A stretch of DNA of 64,000 bases from Parasutterella secunda (GCF_016901835.1 NZ_JACJKX010000014.1:1-64000); one strand, 5' to 3'; shown: positions 34,975 to 44,996, counted from the stretch's first letter. Numbers and translations are program-made. Notes: generated by a model not told the origin, from the sequence alone.

Positions 34975-35592
34975 TCAGAATAATCCGTCGTCGTTTTTCA
35001 GGCTCATCATCCGTTCCACATAACGGGCAATCGTATCAATTTCGAGATTGACCCAATCTTGTGCTTTCAAGTGCTTTAACGTCGTCACTTCTACCGTATG
35101 CGGAATCAAATTAATGGAAATTCGGGTACCGACCGGAGTGTCTTCTACATCGTTTATCGTAAGCGACACACCGTTAACGGTCACAGAACCTTTATAGGCA
35201 AGGTAGGGCGAAAGCTTCATCGGAGCCCGCACCACCAGGTGCCAGCTTTCTGCCTTGGGTTCCATCACCTCCACTTGACCCACGCCGTCGACGTGACCGG
35301 AAACAATATGACCGTCGAGCCTGTCTCCGACACGAAGGGCTTTTTCCAAATTCACCTCACCCCATGTATCCAGGCCGCAGGTTTTTGAAAGACTCTCAGC
35401 CGAGACTTCAATCTGAAAGGTATCGCCTTCAATGTTAACCACGGTCATACATGCACCGTTGACCGCAATGGACTCACCCACTTCGGTACCTTTCAACCAA
35501 CCGGCCGGCGTATCAATCGTAAGACGCACACCGTCACCCAAGGTTTCGGGCTCTCTTACCTTACCGATTGCTTCAATAATGCCTGTGAACAT
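34975..35592 (-). CDS. ribE: Riboflavin synthase, alpha subunit
   Basis: The 205-residue enzyme has the canonical MFTGIIEAIGKV start and two lumazine-binding barrels (about 1-96 and 97-195), each with a VNG-(A/V)-(C/S) site: ESIAVNGACMTV and GSVTVNGVSLTI. It dismutates two lumazines into riboflavin. It lies 4 bp after ribD, so translation is coupled. Confidence 0.97.
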   Translation of the reverse strand: MFTGIIEAIGKVREPETLGDGVRLTIDTPAGWLKGTEVGESIAVNGACMTVVNIEGDTFQIEVSAESLSKTCGLDTWGEVNLEKALRVGDRLDGHIVSGHVDGVGQVEVMEPKAESWHLVVRAPMKLSPYLAYKGSVTVNGVSLTINDVEDTPVGTRISINLIPHTVEVTTLKHLKAQDWVNLEIDTIARYVERMMSLKNDDGLF

Positions 35593-35596
35593 TTCT

Positions 35597-36694
35597 CTAT
35601 TTCCTTTTTCTTAAAATCATTCGAACATCGTTACCCACCTGAGTACATTCTGCCAATATCCAACTTTCACAGTCAGACAAACTTTGTACCGCAGGCAGTT
35701 TAAACGCATGACGTCCTTCGCCTAAAATCTTCGGCGCCACATAAACTAAGAGCTCATCGACCAAATTCTGCCTGAGCATTTCGCCCGTCAGAATTGAGCC
35801 CGCCTCGAGGTGCACCTCATTGATCTCTCGGCGTGCCAATTCGGACAAAAGCGCTTTGAGATCGACTCGGTTGTCCGCTCCGGGCAATTGCAAAACTTCT
35901 GCTTCTCGGGCAGCCAATTGCTGAATTTTCGCATCATTTTTTTGGACACAAACAACCAGAACCTGCCCCTCGTCAAAAAAGCGATTCTCAGCATTGACCC
36001 GCAAAGAGGAATCCACAAGAACTTTGAGAGGCTGACGTTCCTGAAGCTTACCCTCCACACGGGCAGTCAATGAAGGATTATCCGCTAAGACCGTGCCGAG
36101 ACCGGTCAGCACGGCGCCTGCCACACATCGCCAACGTCTGCCGTCTTCTCTGGCTGCTTCACCGGTAATCCATTGACTTTCCCCGTTACCGAGCGCCGTA
36201 AAGCCGTCCAGACTCATAGCGACTTTGGCTCGGACCCATGGGCGCTGCTCAGTCATACGAGTCATAAAGCCCGCATTCATCTGCCAGGCTTCCTGCTCAA
36301 GAACACCTACCTGAACCTCAATACCCGCCTGTCTGAGCATCGCGACCCCTCGACCGGCTACCAAAGGATTGGGGTCAAGGCAAGCAACCACCACTCGGGC
36401 GACTTTTTCCTTAATCAAACGCAGTGCACACGGAGGCGTCCGACCATAGTGAGAGCAAGGCTCAAGCGTCACGTAAACCGTTGCCCCGGCGATATTCCCT
36501 CCTCGGGCATAGGCATCTTTGATCGCTTGAATTTCTGCGTGGTCAGAACCCGTTTTTTGAGTAAAACCCTCTCCCAACACAGTACCGTCACGCACAATGA
36601 CGCAACCTACTGAGGGATTGGGAGGGCTGATCGGTCGAGCCTTGGCCGCAAGCGCCAAAGCCCTTTTCATGTATTCGCAATCGGAATGCGACAC
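35597..36694 (-). CDS. ribD: Bifunctional riboflavin deaminase/reductase RibD
   Basis: The 365-residue protein has an N-terminal zinc deaminase domain with ligands His52 and catalytic Glu54 in HAEIQAIK, and Cys80 and Cys89 in LEPCSHYGRTPPC. A C-terminal reductase domain (about 150-360) has RAKVAMSLDGFTA, TGLGTVLADNPSLTAR and HLEAGSILTGEML. It carries out the second and third steps of riboflavin synthesis. It starts 3 bp after nrdR and is co-transcribed with ribE. Confidence 0.97.
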   Translation of the reverse strand: MSHSDCEYMKRALALAAKARPISPPNPSVGCVIVRDGTVLGEGFTQKTGSDHAEIQAIKDAYARGGNIAGATVYVTLEPCSHYGRTPPCALRLIKEKVARVVVACLDPNPLVAGRGVAMLRQAGIEVQVGVLEQEAWQMNAGFMTRMTEQRPWVRAKVAMSLDGFTALGNGESQWITGEAAREDGRRWRCVAGAVLTGLGTVLADNPSLTARVEGKLQERQPLKVLVDSSLRVNAENRFFDEGQVLVVCVQKNDAKIQQLAAREAEVLQLPGADNRVDLKALLSELARREINEVHLEAGSILTGEMLRQNLVDELLVYVAPKILGEGRHAFKLPAVQSLSDCESWILAECTQVGNDVRMILRKRK

Positions 36695-36697
36695 GTC

Positions 36698-37141
36698 TTA
36701 AACCTCGCGAGCCATGTCGGCGAACTTCTGCACGTCCTCAAAATTACGGTAAACGCTTGCAAACCGAACATAGGCGACTTTATCCAGACCTCGCAACTCT
36801 TCCATCACGAGTTCGCCCAAACGATCACTGCGCACTTCTCGTTCACCCAACGCAAGCATTTTCTGTTCAATACGATTGATCGCTTCATCCACGCGTTCAC
36901 GAGAGACAGGGCGTTTGCGCAACGCAAGCATCATAGAAGAGCGAAGTTTCTTTTGATCATATTCACAACGGCCGCCACCGCGCTTGATGATGGAGGGCAT
37001 TGAAAGCTCTACGCGTTCATAGGTTGTAAAACGCTTCTCGCACTTCAAACAACGCCGGCGACGACGAATGGTCGTGCCGTCTTCACTCGTGCGGGAGTCA
37101 ATCACCTGAGTTTGATCATGCTTACAAAAAGGACAATGCAT
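36698..37141 (-). CDS. nrdR: Transcriptional repressor NrdR
   Basis: The 147-residue regulator has a zinc ribbon (Cys3, Cys6, Cys31, Cys34: [21 protein letters not shown]) and an ATP-cone ([14 protein letters not shown], then the helical core). It senses nucleotide pools and represses ribonucleotide reductase genes. It is the first gene of the nrdR-rib operon. A sequence fitting the NrdR box lies 47 nt upstream, so it may also control itself and the riboflavin genes. Confidence 0.97.
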   Translation of the reverse strand: MHCPFCKHDQTQVIDSRTSEDGTTIRRRRRCLKCEKRFTTYERVELSMPSIIKRGGGRCEYDQKKLRSSMMLALRKRPVSRERVDEAINRIEQKMLALGEREVRSDRLGELVMEELRGLDKVAYVRFASVYRNFEDVQKFADMAREV

Positions 37142-37187
37142 ACACTCCTCTCCTATTTTTACCCATTGAATTCTTTTGATCCGAAAA

Positions 37188-37203
37188 CCACAAGATATAG
37201 TAT
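37188..37203 (-). promoter_or_regulatory. Candidate NrdR box upstream of nrdR
   Basis: Minus strand ATACTATATCTTGTGG agrees at 13 of 16 positions with the NrdR-box consensus acaCwAtATaTwGtgt, including all the strongly conserved bases. A TACTAT hexamer within it could be the -10. Only one box is seen, whereas target promoters usually have two about 31 bp apart. Confidence 0.4.
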
Positions 37204-37419
37204 CGGAGCATTTAGACTTGATTGTACTCGCAAGAACACAACCTGTGGAAAATTAGTTTCTTCTGTAGAAAAGATTGTGTTTAACACTGCCTTCCGTAGC
37301 GAGTTAAACCGTCAATATAACAGAACGTTTTATTACTAAATATAGGATTGAAAAAGATAGCACGTAACGAAGACGGCACCATTTGACAGCGCCTGCTGAC
37401 TTTGGATTGCCGATCTATA
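37204..37419. other. Intergenic region upstream of the nrdR-rib operon
   Basis: About 215 bp of A+T-rich sequence without a believable gene. It should contain the -35 region of the nrdR promoter. I see no riboswitch; in particular no FMN-element pattern (AGGG...GCCC pairs) upstream of the riboflavin genes. Confidence 0.5.
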
Positions 37420-37462
37420 AAATTTCGTGCCCGAATAACGACATCCGGGCACGACTTTTTGC
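37420..37462. terminator. Bidirectional terminator of the PEBP gene
   Basis: CGTGCCCG (37426-37433) and CGGGCACG (37446-37453) form an 8-bp perfect stem with a 12-nt loop, with AAATTTC on one side and ACTTTTTG on the other. Confidence 0.7.
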
Positions 37463-37465
37463 TCA

Positions 37466-38062
37466 TTAAGGTTGGAGTCTGGGATTAAGACTGTAGACAC
37501 CCTGGATGGTGGCGCTCGCCAGTACATGGGGGGCCATGCGTTGACGCACTTCAGCCCAGCGGGCGGTATCGGGCAGTCCCAGCGTTTTCACATCAAGCGC
37601 AAACACTCGGAATTCATAGCCGTGAACACGGGCATCAAATCCCGGGGGACACGGGCCGTCATATCCGCGGTGAATTTGCGTCTGCGAAGTATAGTCATTG
37701 ATGGCTTCAATCCCGATGGGTTGAGCAAAACGCTTGCCGGTATTTTCGTCACCGACCTCGGCCTGACCTTTTTTCACTTCAGTCACACTGGGGTCGATAT
37801 CCCAAACCAACCAGTGAACGAAATCACGGCGCGGCTGATCGGCAGGAATTTCACCGTCAGCATTTAAAGCCTTTCGATCAGTCGGCACATCGGGATCAAT
37901 ACAGGCCAAAACAATCGACTGAGTCCCTTCGGGCACACCGCTCCAACTCAGTTGAGGATTGAGATTGGCCGCCAGTGCGAACTCACCCTTGACCAATTGG
38001 CCGTAAGCGCATTCACTCGGAATCCACTGGCCGTGTTCAAAATCTTGACTGGTTATTTTCAT
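37466..38062 (-). CDS. YbhB/YbcL-family PEBP-like protein
   Basis: The 198-residue protein is of the phosphatidylethanolamine-binding (Raf kinase inhibitor-like) family. It has NPQLSWSGVPEGTQSIVLAC, DPDVPTDRKA, FVHWLVWDI and the GYDGPCPPGFD and HGYEFRVFALD core. Bacterial members bind small anionic or lipid ligands; the role is unclear. No signal peptide is seen. It is alone between dtd and the nrdR promoter region, co-directional with both. Confidence 0.9.
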   Translation of the reverse strand: MKITSQDFEHGQWIPSECAYGQLVKGEFALAANLNPQLSWSGVPEGTQSIVLACIDPDVPTDRKALNADGEIPADQPRRDFVHWLVWDIDPSVTEVKKGQAEVGDENTGKRFAQPIGIEAINDYTSQTQIHRGYDGPCPPGFDARVHGYEFRVFALDVKTLGLPDTARWAEVRQRMAPHVLASATIQGVYSLNPRLQP

Positions 38063-38122
38063 ACCGCCTCCTTATTGATTGGCTCAAGTCTATTATTCGG
38101 CCCGAAGACAGTTTTTGTCAAT

Positions 38123-38560
38123 CTAGCACTTCAACCATATGGTGACCGGCCCGTCATTGACAAGGGCAACCTGCATATAAGCGCCGAATTCACCCGTCTC
38201 CGTTCTCAGGCCGCTTTCCTTAACTTTGGAGACAAAATGCTCGTAGAGCTTTTTGCCGGTTTCAGGATCTGCGGCAGGCGTAAAGCTCGGACGAAGTCCT
38301 TTTGAAGTTTCTGCCGCCAACGTAAATTGAGACACAATCAAAATATCCCCGCCGATATCCGTCAGGCTCTTATTCATCTTGCCGTTTTCATCTTCGAAAA
38401 TACGGTACGCAAGAACCTTTTTCGCCAACTTTTCGCTTTGCTCCTCAGTATCGCCTTTTTCAGCACAAACGAGTACCAACAGGCCCTGCCCGGCGCTGCC
38501 GATCACTTGTCCGTCGACCGTGACTGAAGCGCTTTTGACGCGTTGAAGCAGACCGATCAT
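38123..38560 (-). CDS. dtd: D-aminoacyl-tRNA deacylase
   Basis: The 145-residue DTD has the two active-site motifs SQFTLAAET and NDGPVTIWL. The first hydrolyses D-aminoacyl-tRNA in trans with a cross-subunit Gly-cisPro motif; the second Pro (GP in NDGPVT) is intact. It protects translation from D-Tyr and other D-amino acids and from Gly-tRNA-Ala. It lies next to tyrS on the same strand, a common pairing, but a strong terminator separates them. Confidence 0.96.
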   Translation of the reverse strand: MIGLLQRVKSASVTVDGQVIGSAGQGLLVLVCAEKGDTEEQSEKLAKKVLAYRIFEDENGKMNKSLTDIGGDILIVSQFTLAAETSKGLRPSFTPAADPETGKKLYEHFVSKVKESGLRTETGEFGAYMQVALVNDGPVTIWLKC

Positions 38561-38573
38561 TTCTCTATCTCCT

Positions 38574-38615
38574 AAAAAAGCCGCGCAAACCCAACTGTTT
38601 TCACGCGGCTTTTTT
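38574..38615 (-). terminator. Intrinsic terminator of tyrS
   Basis: AAAAAGCCGCG / CGCGGCTTTTT perfect stem with an 18-nt loop; T-run of six. Works for tyrS on the minus strand and ends before dtd. Confidence 0.85.
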
Positions 38616-38633
38616 GATTAAACACTCGCTTTT

Positions 38634-39872
38634 TTAATGAACCGTTACCTTAGCCCACTTGCGCTTACCGACTTGAATCGTATAAGTACCGGCCTTCAGT
38701 TTCAGTCCGCGATCGGTCACGCGGTCACCGTTGACGCGCACACCGCCCTGATCAACGTTACGGTTGGCTTCACCCACGCTAGCCACCATTCCGGCTTCCT
38801 TAATGAGTTTACCGATACCGATTTCACCGTCGACGGCCGCCACATTAACTTCGGGAATTTCTGAGGGCATTTCACCTGCGCGGAAGCGGTTATTGAATTC
38901 CACTTCGGCAGCATCGGCTGCACTCTTGTCGTGGAAGCGTTCCACAATTTCCTTAGCCAACAAAACCTTGGCATCGCGAGGATTGCGGCCGTTGGCGCAT
39001 TCACTCTTCAAAGTAGCAATTTCGCTGTTGCTCTTCAAGCTCAACAGGTCATACCAGTTCCACATCAAATCATCGGAAATGCTCATGACCTTACCAAACA
39101 TATCATTGGGCGTATCCGTAATACCGATGTAGTTGTGTTTGGACTTACTCATCTTGTTGACACCGTCGAGGCCCACCAACAAGGGCATCGTCAGAATGCA
39201 TTGCGGTTCCTGTTCATACTGGCGTTGCAACTCGCGTCCGACCAAGAGGTTAAAGCGCTGGTCAGAGCCGCCTAATTCGATGTCAGCCTTTAGGGCAACG
39301 CTGTCGTAACCCTGCATAAGCGGATAGAGCAACTCATGCATGGCAATCGGAGCCTGCTCGGCATAACGCTTGGCAAAATCGTCACGTTCCAAAAGACGGG
39401 CCAAGGTGTAGCGGGAAGCCAACTTGATCATATCGGTGGCCGTCATCTTGTCACTCCACTCGGAGTTGTAGCGGATCTCGGTCTTTTCACGATCAAGAAC
39501 GAGACTGGCCTGATCCAAGTAGGTTTTGGCATTGATTTCAATTTGTTCGCGAGAAAGCGGCGGACGCGTGATATTGCGACCGGACGGATCGCCGATGGAT
39601 GCTGTGAAGTCACCGATTAAGAAAATCACCGTGTGGCCCAAATCCTGCAATTGACGCAATTTATTTAATACCACGGTGTGACCGATATGAATATCGGGCG
39701 CCGTCGGGTCCAGACCGAGCTTGCAGCGCAAAGGTGTGCCGGTCGCTTGAGAACGGGCCAATTTTTGTTCCAAATCCGCTTCAATCAACAGCGTGTCCAC
39801 TCCACGCTTAATTGTCTCCATCGCCTCTTTGACTTCGGAGGTAACGGGATATTTCTTTTCAATTTCGGTCAT
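38634..39872 (-). CDS. tyrS: Tyrosyl-tRNA synthetase
   Basis: This class I synthetase of 412 residues has the HIGH motif in [22 protein letters not shown] in [14 protein letters not shown] and an S4 RNA-binding domain at the C-terminus (about 345-410). [11 protein letters not shown]-like [11 protein letters not shown] is typical of the TyrS2 (TyrZ) subgroup common in betaproteobacteria. The start at 39872 (MTEIEKK) fits the family length; the frame runs further upstream without a ribosome site. It is divergent from the M23 peptidase gene. Confidence 0.96.
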   Translation of the reverse strand: MTEIEKKYPVTSEVKEAMETIKRGVDTLLIEADLEQKLARSQATGTPLRCKLGLDPTAPDIHIGHTVVLNKLRQLQDLGHTVIFLIGDFTASIGDPSGRNITRPPLSREQIEINAKTYLDQASLVLDREKTEIRYNSEWSDKMTATDMIKLASRYTLARLLERDDFAKRYAEQAPIAMHELLYPLMQGYDSVALKADIELGGSDQRFNLLVGRELQRQYEQEPQCILTMPLLVGLDGVNKMSKSKHNYIGITDTPNDMFGKVMSISDDLMWNWYDLLSLKSNSEIATLKSECANGRNPRDAKVLLAKEIVERFHDKSAADAAEVEFNNRFRAGEMPSEIPEVNVAAVDGEIGIGKLIKEAGMVASVGEANRNVDQGGVRVNGDRVTDRGLKLKAGTYTIQVGKRKWAKVTVH

Positions 39873-39995
39873 AGAATTTTTACAAAATAAATATAAGAAA
39901 AAAGGAATTATCAAGCGGTCGGCAAGACTAATTCGGGTAAAATTAGTGCCGTTTTCCGTTTGCGTATCGGCTTATTGTAACCAATCACATCCCTA

Positions 39996-41456
39996 ATGTC
40001 TGCGCCCAGCATCCTTGCCAAAAATTTACGTGCGATCGGTCAAGGCTTATGCCTTGTTGTCCGAGGCTGTGCGCATTCTTGGTCTACAGTAGTCAAAAGT
40101 CCCTACAGAAAGCTCGTTTTAGGCATCACTTTCGGCGTTTTACCCGCCTCTGTAGCCATTGCTACTTATACGGCCTATCCTTCAGACGATGAGCAAATAG
40201 CCAGAAGTCTGCAAACAGAGATCGTGGCCCCCTTACCCATTCCTGCCATTGCCGATCAAATCACGGTCGTCACCACGCCGAGCGCTGTGACCACTCATAC
40301 CACGATGATTCGTGTCAATGACACGTTGGGTGCCATTTTCTCGCGCCTGAATATTGAAGACGCGGCGCTCTTACGATTTATTCGCGGTCAGACACTGGCC
40401 CAACCGCTTTCTACGCCTCGTGAGGGTGTGTATGTTCAGGCTAAAGTAACGGCCAATCAAAAAGCCCAAACGCTCAAGATTTTCCTTGAAGCCCGTTCGG
40501 CCAATCAACAAAACTCCGTGGTCACGGTTACGCGCCGCGGTGATCGTTTTGTTATTCATTCCGAACCTTTTGTCTACGAAACCCAGCAGGCTATGCGCGC
40601 CGGGATCGTAAAAGGCAACTTGATAGATTCGGCTAAAGCCGTGGGCGTTCCCGATGAGATTGCCAAGAGGATGCCGATTGCTCTCGAACGGGCAATCAAC
40701 AACGGTCTGGATATCACCGACGGAGATGATTTCCGCATCATCTTCGAGCGTCAATTCATGGAAGGCGATTTTGTCAGAAACGGCAAAATCCTTGCGGTTT
40801 CTTTAACGCACCAAGGTAAAAATTACGAAAGCTTCTGGGCCGAAGACGGCACCCGAAACGGCGGCTTCTACAATCTGGACGGAACGTCAAGCCGCACCAC
40901 CTTCATCCGAGTACCGGTTGAAGGGGCCCGAGTGACTTCAAGCTTTATGCCTATGCGCCGCCATCCGGTCACCGGCGTTTTGCGTCCGCACCAGGGGACG
41001 GACTTCGGGGCGCCCCGAGGCAATAAGATTTTTGCAGCTGCCGACGGCGTGATTTCCCGCCGCTCATTTGATAAACGCGGTTTCGGCAACTACCTCATGA
41101 TCAAGCACGACGATTCCCGCACAACGCTTTACGGTCACATGTCTCGTATCGCGCAAGGCATGAAGGTCGGAACCCGTGTCAAGCGCGGCCAGGTCATCGG
41201 TTATGTCGGCGCAACCGGTCTTGCGACCGGCCCGCACCTTCACTATGAGCTGCGTGTGAACAACCGCCAGGTCAATCCCTTGAAGACCAACATCCCGGAT
41301 AAAGAATTTTTAACCAGTGAAGAAAAGCAACAGCTTTTAGCTGATGCCCGTCCGTTGGTGACCCGTTTGGCGATGCTCAACCGCATTCAATCGGTCAAAC
41401 CCCTTACCGGCAGTGAAGCGGTTGCACAACAAAATTCTGCTGAACCTCCCAAGTAA
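39996..41456 (+). CDS. M23-family peptidoglycan endopeptidase (MepM type)
   Basis: The 486-residue protein is anchored by one N-terminal membrane segment (about 38-60, LVLGITFGVLPASVAIAT). A LysM-like or OapA-like region follows (RVNDTLGAIFSRLNIEDAAL). The C-terminal LytM domain (about 325-435) has all zinc and catalytic residues: HQGTDFGAP (His, Asp), TLYGHMSRI (His) and GPHLHYELRVN (HxH). It cuts peptide cross-links in murein in the periplasm. It is 5 bp before anmK, so both act in cell-wall turnover and are co-transcribed. Position beside tyrS and anmK is a conserved betaproteobacterial arrangement. Confidence 0.93.
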   Translation: MSAPSILAKNLRAIGQGLCLVVRGCAHSWSTVVKSPYRKLVLGITFGVLPASVAIATYTAYPSDDEQIARSLQTEIVAPLPIPAIADQITVVTTPSAVTTHTTMIRVNDTLGAIFSRLNIEDAALLRFIRGQTLAQPLSTPREGVYVQAKVTANQKAQTLKIFLEARSANQQNSVVTVTRRGDRFVIHSEPFVYETQQAMRAGIVKGNLIDSAKAVGVPDEIAKRMPIALERAINNGLDITDGDDFRIIFERQFMEGDFVRNGKILAVSLTHQGKNYESFWAEDGTRNGGFYNLDGTSSRTTFIRVPVEGARVTSSFMPMRRHPVTGVLRPHQGTDFGAPRGNKIFAAADGVISRRSFDKRGFGNYLMIKHDDSRTTLYGHMSRIAQGMKVGTRVKRGQVIGYVGATGLATGPHLHYELRVNNRQVNPLKTNIPDKEFLTSEEKQQLLADARPLVTRLAMLNRIQSVKPLTGSEAVAQQNSAEPPK

Positions 41457-41461
41457 CCACT

Positions 41462-42559
41462 ATGCCCCGACTTCCTGATATCTTCATTGGCTTAATGTCC
41501 GGTACAAGCCTGGATGGAGCCGATGCCGTTGCTTGTCGGTTTGAAGATAACCATGCGCAATTCCTGGGGCATGCTCACTTACCTTATCCGACGTCACTGA
41601 GAAATCAGCTCCTATCCCTTTTGACCACGGGTGAAGACGAGATTAATCGTTGTGGTCACGCCGGTATTCAATTAGCCTATTTCTACGCCTCTGTCGTCGA
41701 AAAACTTCTGCAACAAACTTGCTTGAACCGAAAAGAAATCCGTGCAATCGGTGTACATGGTCAAACGATCAGACATTGCCCGCAGGCGGGTTTTACATTC
41801 CAGCTCAATAATCCCGCCCTTTTGGCTGAACTCTCCGGCATTGATGTTATTGCGGATTTTCGCAGCCGAGACATGGCCGCTGGCGGCGAAGGCGCTCCGC
41901 TTGTTCCTGCTTTTCATGCCTGCGTCTTTTCAAGTAAAGACCCTCGAGCCATCGTCAACATTGGTGGCATTGCCAATGTCACTCTTTTAAAAGACAACTC
42001 CATTTTGGGATTTGATTGCGGACCGGGCAATACGCTCATGGACATATGGGTGCAGAAGCACTGCGGACTGCTCTACGATGAAAACGGACGTTGGGCTCAA
42101 AAAGGGACTGTTATCGTTGAATTACTCAACTCACTGTTGGCTGATCCCTATTTTGAGAGAAGGCCACCCAAGAGTACCGGACGGGAATATTTCAATGAAA
42201 AGTGGTTGAAAGAACGGTTCCCTGATTTAGTCCAATTGCCTGCGCAAGACGTACAAAGAACACTTCTGGCTCTGACCGCCCGGTGCATTCTTGATGCCGT
42301 GAACAATGTTCAGCCTCTCACGCGTGAACTTTTTGTCTGCGGAGGCGGCGCACTCAATTCCCTTCTCATGCAAGAGCTTGCCAAAGGCCCCTATGTTGTC
42401 CGAAGCACGTCAGCTCTGGGAGTCGATCCCATGCATGTCGAGTCCATGGCATTTGCCTGGCTTGCTTACCGTTTCGTCAATAAAAAAGCCGGGAACCTCC
42501 CGGCTGTGACTCGAGCAAGAGGCGAGCGCATACTGGGCGCCCTTTATCCTGCCGACTAA
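41462..42559 (+). CDS. anmK: Anhydro-N-acetylmuramic acid kinase
   Basis: The 365-residue sugar kinase has [14 protein letters not shown] at the start, [31 protein letters not shown] with the catalytic Asp, [13 protein letters not shown] and [12 protein letters not shown]. It cleaves and phosphorylates 1,6-anhydroMurNAc to MurNAc-6-P in murein recycling. It runs 5 bp behind the M23 peptidase and its end overlaps the erpA stop by 4 bp in convergent orientation. Confidence 0.97.
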   Translation: MPRLPDIFIGLMSGTSLDGADAVACRFEDNHAQFLGHAHLPYPTSLRNQLLSLLTTGEDEINRCGHAGIQLAYFYASVVEKLLQQTCLNRKEIRAIGVHGQTIRHCPQAGFTFQLNNPALLAELSGIDVIADFRSRDMAAGGEGAPLVPAFHACVFSSKDPRAIVNIGGIANVTLLKDNSILGFDCGPGNTLMDIWVQKHCGLLYDENGRWAQKGTVIVELLNSLLADPYFERRPPKSTGREYFNEKWLKERFPDLVQLPAQDVQRTLLALTARCILDAVNNVQPLTRELFVCGGGALNSLLMQELAKGPYVVRSTSALGVDPMHVESMAFAWLAYRFVNKKAGNLPAVTRARGERILGALYPAD

Positions 42560-42912
42560 ACAGAGAAAGACGAACCGCAACCGCAGGTGGTCACCGCGTT
42601 CGGATTGCGGATCACAAACTGTGCACCCGTTAAATCTTCTTTAAAGTCGATCTCTGCACCGACCAGATACTGGTAACTCAAGGAATCAATCAAAAGCGTC
42701 ACACCGTCTTTGACCATCTTGGCGTCATCTTCGTTTTCATTTTCATCGAATTGAAAACCATATTGAAAGCCGGCACAGCCTCCGCCTTGCACAAAGACAC
42801 GAAGCTTCAACTTATCGTTGCCTTCTTCTTCGATAAGACTTTTGACTTTTGCCACTGCAGCATCCGTAAAACGAATCGGTTCAGGAGCCAAGTTCGATTG
42901 TTGATCTTGCAT
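42556..42912 (-). CDS. erpA: Iron-sulfur cluster insertion protein ErpA
   Basis: The 118-residue A-type carrier has the three cluster cysteines: one in [13 protein letters not shown] and two in [11 protein letters not shown]. The start [20 protein letters not shown] is standard. It delivers 4Fe-4S clusters to apoproteins. It is close to rpsI-rplM, as in many betaproteobacteria, but separated here by a DMT transporter gene. Confidence 0.96.
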   Translation of the reverse strand: MQDQQSNLAPEPIRFTDAAVAKVKSLIEEEGNDKLKLRVFVQGGGCAGFQYGFQFDENENEDDAKMVKDGVTLLIDSLSYQYLVGAEIDFKEDLTGAQFVIRNPNAVTTCGCGSSFSV

Positions 42913-42984
42913 AATGTACTATTCCATCCATCAAAAAACGTGTTGATTATACGTTTTTTCTCGTCTAAAAACGTTTCAGGACAA

Positions 42985-43875
42985 TCAACCTTCCAGACCG
43001 ACCAAAATGACCCCGAGAGTCATCCCGATAACACCTGCCATACGCGTGGCCGAGAGCCGCTCTTTGAGCAACAAGCCGCCTAAAACCACTCCGATCATCA
43101 TCCCGACTTCCCGAGTAGGAGCGACGTACGCTAACGGGGCCATTGTCATCGCATAAAGCACAAGAATATAGGCCAGGGGCGACCCCACCGTCACCACGGC
43201 AAGTGCCTTGAGTAAGCGCGGTGTTGTCAAAATTTCACGGGACTCTTTCTTCCAATCGGCATGGCTCACAATAAAGGGAGCAAACACAATCGCACGCACG
43301 GCAATGGAAGGGAAATAAAAACTCAACGGTGTGAGGCCGGTTGCTTGCTGAACCGCCCAGGCATCGCAGAACGAATAACCGGCAATAAAGCACCCGGTCA
43401 GGCTCCCCCAAAAGATACCGGTACGGATGCGAAGACTTTGCGTTTGCTGATCCTCTTTGTGAGGCATGGCCAAAAGCACGATTGCCATCAAAATCAGCGC
43501 AATGCCGACCCATCCCCAAAATGTCGGTCGATTACCCAAAATCAAAACGGCACTTAACACCGTAATCAAAGGTCCGGTTCCTCTTGCGGTCGGGTAGACG
43601 ATCGAGTAATCCGATTTTTTATACCCTATCTGAAGCACTTGGCCATAAATCACATGAATCGGTGCCGACAAAACAATCACAAGCCATCCGATCGGAGTGA
43701 TGTTACTGAGAGCCTGAGGGTCATAAAGAAACAATGCGGGAACGGTCACCACAGCAGTGATGATATAAACCAGCCACCAAAAAGGGCGCGTGGCATTGGC
43801 TTTTTTCAGAAAGTAGTTCCAGGTCGCATGAACCAGCGCTGCCGTGAGTACGAGGATTAAAGCCGTCAATGACAT
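42985..43875 (-). CDS. EamA/DMT-superfamily transporter
   Basis: The 296-residue protein has ten membrane helices in two EamA halves (start MSLTALILVLTAALVHATWN; SDYSIVYPTARGTGPLITVL; second-half APTREVGMMIGVVLGGLLLKERL with the typical GGLxLxE end). The family exports or imports small metabolites; the substrate is unknown. The start at 43875 has AAAGGA 9 nt upstream. It is inserted between erpA and rpsI, which are neighbours in many relatives. Confidence 0.88.
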   Translation of the reverse strand: MSLTALILVLTAALVHATWNYFLKKANATRPFWWLVYIITAVVTVPALFLYDPQALSNITPIGWLVIVLSAPIHVIYGQVLQIGYKKSDYSIVYPTARGTGPLITVLSAVLILGNRPTFWGWVGIALILMAIVLLAMPHKEDQQTQSLRIRTGIFWGSLTGCFIAGYSFCDAWAVQQATGLTPLSFYFPSIAVRAIVFAPFIVSHADWKKESREILTTPRLLKALAVVTVGSPLAYILVLYAMTMAPLAYVAPTREVGMMIGVVLGGLLLKERLSATRMAGVIGMTLGVILVGLEG

Positions 43876-43912
43876 AACTATCCGTCCTTTTTTGTTGCAC
43901 CATTTTAGCGCC

Positions 43913-43944
43913 GAAAAAAAAGCTCCCCGACAGTCGGAGAGCTC
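43913..43944 (-). terminator. Intrinsic terminator of rplM-rpsI
   Basis: Minus strand GAGCTCTCCGAC / GTCGGGGAGCT (about 10 bp, one wobble) followed by eight T residues. A second hairpin GAAATCCC / GGGATTTC lies at 43949-43976, just after the rpsI stop. Confidence 0.87.
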
Positions 43945-43998
43945 GTGGGAAATCCCACCGATGAAGGCGGGATTTCGCAGCAACCAATCGAGAATCGA

Positions 43999-44391
43999 TT
44001 AGCGCTTGGAGAATTGCTTACGGCGACGGGCCTTGCGAAGACCGACCTTCTTACGTTCGACTTCGCGAGCGTCACGGGTCACGAAGCCCGCGGCGGACAA
44101 CTGGGCCTTCAAGCCTTCGTCGTAGTCAATCAAAGCACGGGTAAGACCGTGGCGCACAGCGCCGGCTTGGCCCGTTTCACCACCGCCACGCACGTTGACC
44201 ATCACGTCAAACGTTTCAACGTTTTCGGTGAGTTCCAACGGTTGCATCACGACCATACGGCCGGTTTCACGGTGGAAGTATTCATTCAAAGGACGACCGT
44301 TGATCACGATCTTGCCGGAACCACGCTTAATAAAGACGCGGGCCACGGAGCTCTTGCGACGGCCGGTGCCGTAATTGTAATTGCCGATCAT
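43999..44391 (-). CDS. rpsI: Ribosomal protein S9
   Basis: The 130-residue protein has [39 protein letters not shown] and the conserved basic end [12 protein letters not shown] whose last Arg contacts P-site tRNA. It follows rplM after 12 bp in the standard L13-S9 operon. Confidence 0.99.
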   Translation of the reverse strand: MIGNYNYGTGRRKSSVARVFIKRGSGKIVINGRPLNEYFHRETGRMVVMQPLELTENVETFDVMVNVRGGGETGQAGAVRHGLTRALIDYDEGLKAQLSAAGFVTRDAREVERKKVGLRKARRRKQFSKR

Positions 44392-44403
44392 GCCGAATCC
44401 TTA

Positions 44404-44832
44404 TTAGATGTCGAGGTTCTTAGGTTGTTGAGCCGTATGCGGGTGTTCTTCACCGGCATAGATCTTCAACTTCTTAATCATGGCGTAGCCCAAGGGTCCC
44501 TTCGGGAGCATACCCTTGACAGCGATTTCAAGAGCACGGCCCGGGTGACGTTGTTGCATCTTTTCGAAAGTCGTTTCGATGATGCCGCCGGGATAACCGG
44601 TGTGGCGATAGTAACGCTTGTTCTTAGCCTTTTCGCCACTCATCTTCATCTTGGAAGCGTTGATCACAACGATGAAATCGCCCGTGTCAACGTGCGGCGT
44701 GTATTCAGGCTTGTGCTTGCCGCGCAAGCGGGCAGCAATTTCAGCGGCGAGGTGACCGACGATCTTATCGGTGGCGTCAACCACGTACCATTCGCGAGTC
44801 ACTTCGAGCGGCTTAGCCGAGAAGGTCTTCAT
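44404..44832 (-). CDS. rplM: Ribosomal protein L13
   Basis: The 142-residue protein has [53 protein letters not shown] and [20 protein letters not shown]. It is an early-assembly protein of the 50S subunit. A leader of about 160 nt separates its promoter from the start codon and could carry feedback control; I see possible stems but no certain motif. Confidence 0.99.
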   Translation of the reverse strand: MKTFSAKPLEVTREWYVVDATDKIVGHLAAEIAARLRGKHKPEYTPHVDTGDFIVVINASKMKMSGEKAKNKRYYRHTGYPGGIIETTFEKMQQRHPGRALEIAVKGMLPKGPLGYAMIKKLKIYAGEEHPHTAQQPKNLDI

Positions 44833-44996
44833 TATGTATTCACCTATTAATGAAAACGCACGACAAATCTTTCAGTCGCGCGCAACCGGATTGTCGCTTA
44901 AGGCCGCAAGCACCAGCGACAGAGTCCAAAAATTCGTTCCCTCGTTATCTGAAAAAGGCGACAGAGAAACACCTCTTCCCGATAGCAAGGTTGGGC

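Noticed and set aside
37142-37420. FMN riboswitch before the riboflavin genes
   Set aside because: The conserved paired blocks of the RFN element are not present.
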